A stretch of DNA of 64,000 nt, taken from the NCBI GenBank assembly GCA_010015805.1, contig ML978127.1:1860001-1924000 (forward strand). The letters are read 5' to 3'. Positions 62,351 to 64,000 of the stretch are shown here, piece after piece. The position numbers and the translations under genes were made by a program. The first letter of the stretch is position 1; every line of letters begins with the position of its first letter. The notes below the pieces were generated by a model that worked only from the letters and a program-made list of their open reading frames with translations, had not been told where the DNA came from and made no database searches. Source of the DNA: Rhizodiscina lignyota (taxonomy: Eukaryota > Ascomycota > Dothideomycetes > Aulographales > Rhizodiscinaceae).

Positions 62351-64000
62351 TCATGTCAACTCTTGTCTAGGTTGCAAGCCGTGCCAAACGCCAGGGCTAG
62401 TGGTACGTTCGCTTTCCTCTAATACTGAAATGGCCTCGTGAAGGCCAGCGGAACTGAGGTAGAACCCAAATCCCATCGAGTTCTGCCCAATGACATATTT
62501 CGATGTAATCGGCGACTGGTCGAGCATCGATACCAGCCAATCTCGGAATCGTGGTTGATGCTCCAGTACACTATATGCAAGGCCAATTGGTAGCATGTAG
62601 AACAGAGCAGGGTCTTTGCTGTGCTGCACATTGGCACACTGGAACTCGAACACACGACATATCTCGATCGCGGGATCGCGTAGCGCAACGGACATTCCGG
62701 GAAGTGAGAGAGAGGAGAAGTATGGGTACGCTGAACTATCTTTATGTGTGCTTGGGGGCTGCGCCGCGGCCATGATTATTGCTGGCGCATTGGAGGGCGC
62801 GATTTTCCAGAGAAGACCGATCAGCCACATCTGCACAGCGTTGTACAGGGATATCTCAGTGGCCCTCTCAAATTCGGTGAATTGGAGGATGCTCTCGAAC
62901 ATACGACTCTTGGCACTTGGATCTGCAGGAGCTGGGCTTGCTGGCTTTTCGTACACTGTCGCTGAATATAATTCTTGCCAGTGCCACCGCCATCGGAACG
63001 CTCTTTTGAGCTGTCGTTTTACGCGTTCGACTAGAGCGACGTGCGGTCCCGGGTCTGGTTGCTGACTTAGGCGACCATCATCTTCCAGCATACCCGGAAC
63101 GGTGACAAGAATGTCGGCGAGCTGGTTCTGCTGCGATTTGGAGGCCGGATCCAATGCCCAAGGAATGTTTATCCAGCTGTCGTCTTCTAAGAAACATCGC
63201 CGTTTGGATATGATTCCAACAGTGATGAGTGTCGCTCGACAACTCTCGAACGCGCTTCTCAACGGCTGTTGTTGAAATTTCGTGGGTCCGAAGACCATCA
63301 GAAGCTGAATCATTCCCCTAACATGGGATGTTGTTCCAGTTGGATCCTGACGTATAGACTCGTATATCAGCAGAATCATGACTGGGACAAGCAGCCCTTG
63401 GGCATGGGAGTCGGGGCTAACAGCGTTGGACAGCTGGGGGATGAGGGCGCGAATGGCTTTGCCGTACTCTATCGAGGCGTTCGTCTCGACGTTCTGCTGG
63501 CCGTAGAATTTGGCGAAACTGCTCTGTGACAGGGCCAAACTGGCTTGCAAGGCGAGTGGAGAGTATCTGCCGATGGCTGCAAGGCGTAGCCATTCTTGGC
63601 CATAGCTTCGCCAGACGAAATTCTCGAAGAGGAATGCGTGGCAGATGTCGGGTCTGAAAGCTTCGAGATTCAGCGAGTTAGGCACTGTGTTCGCCGTTTG
63701 CTGCTGGAGATAGTCATATCGATTCCTATGATGCATGGCGATGACGTTCTGATCCGTAGATGTCGAAGAAGAAGACGAGGCTGTACCCGAAGCAGAAGCG
63801 ACGGCGATTCGGAAGTGTAATGGTTTCTCATATCCAGCACAGGTGTATCCAGCCTTTTCACACCGTTTACAGGTTGGTTTCCCCTCATCTGCAACACTTG
63901 AGCTTCAAATTCTCAATCCCTGTCAGAATGTCTCGTATACTCACCACACTTCACTCGTCTCTTCCTACATGTATGGCATCCACCGCTTCGACCGGGAACG
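62351..64000 (-). CDS. Zn2Cys6 transcription factor, cut by the window edge
   Basis: Partial gene: the 5' end lies beyond 64000. Visible exons are 64000-63945 and 63888-62351, separated by a 56-bp intron (63889-63944) inside the zinc cluster. The join reads GCHTCRKRRVKC then DEGKPTCKRCEKAGYTC, a complete C-x2-C-x6-C-x6-C-x2-C-x6-C motif. A Ser-rich linker follows, then the C-terminal domain with FLFENFVWRSYGQEWLRLA, PLALQASLALSQ and GKAIRALIPQLS, typical of the Fungal TF domain 2 (DUF3468-like) regulators. The missing 5' part is probably only a few dozen bases. Its target may be the convergent hydrolase gene 214 bp away, but that is inferred only from position. Confidence 0.9.

Noticed and set aside
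1-64000. Retroelements, LTRs, RIP-mutated repeats
   Set aside because: No reverse transcriptase, integrase, gag or paired long terminal repeats seen on either strand, and no AT-rich RIP-like island of notable length.

Overview
The window is from a filamentous ascomycete (Pezizomycotina). Nearly all genes are broken by short introns of 40-90 bp with GT..AG ends and CTAAC-like branch sites. There are three Zn2Cys6 regulators, a SAT4-family membrane protein, an NmrA-like protein, a glutathione-independent formaldehyde dehydrogenase-like enzyme and fungal-type eRF3, RIC8, IKS1 and Yrb30 homologues. Promoters are pyrimidine-rich. Codon style and gene order would suit a Dothideomycete, but I cannot prove the class from sequence alone. 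Exon joins were worked out by hand from splice signals and reading frame; in every gene model the exon lengths sum to a multiple of three.

Left part (0-15 kb): DPH2 (diphthamide synthesis), a Zn2Cys6 regulator running tail-to-tail into an acetamidase-type amidase, a BSD-domain protein, a RanGTP-binding Yrb30-type protein with five micro-exons, and, divergent from it, eRF3/SUP35 with a prion-like N-terminus. Two inverted CGG sites lie in the amidase promoter.

Middle (15-24 kb): a cytochrome P450, a 2-oxoglutarate/Fe(II) dioxygenase, a Zn2Cys6 regulator, a short-chain dehydrogenase and an NmrA-like protein lie side by side. This looks like a compact oxidative tailoring cluster without a visible backbone synthase, and it is the best candidate here for an undescribed metabolic system. 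It is followed by a CPD photolyase (probably dual-targeted), RIC8 and the IKS1 kinase.

Gene-poor stretch (33-37 kb): a pyrimidine-rich region, a 51-bp tandem repeat, an isolated intron 3' end, and an 0.9-kb GC-rich block bounded by imperfect inverted repeats and containing hairpins. This may be a spliced non-coding RNA or a small mobile element. A small secreted cysteine-containing protein with an 18-nt first exon follows.

Right part (38-64 kb): an MFS transporter and a class II aldolase-fold protein on one strand, a SAT4-family membrane protein, a GC-rich empty stretch, a decayed amino-acid/choline permease pseudogene, a membrane-anchored GH3 beta-glucosidase, two unrecognised proteins (one coiled coil, one 651 aa with an acidic tail), a zinc alcohol dehydrogenase, a PPIL1-type cyclophilin, a secreted alpha/beta hydrolase, and a Zn2Cys6 regulator cut by the right edge. 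I saw no retroelement, rRNA, tRNA or CRISPR array.
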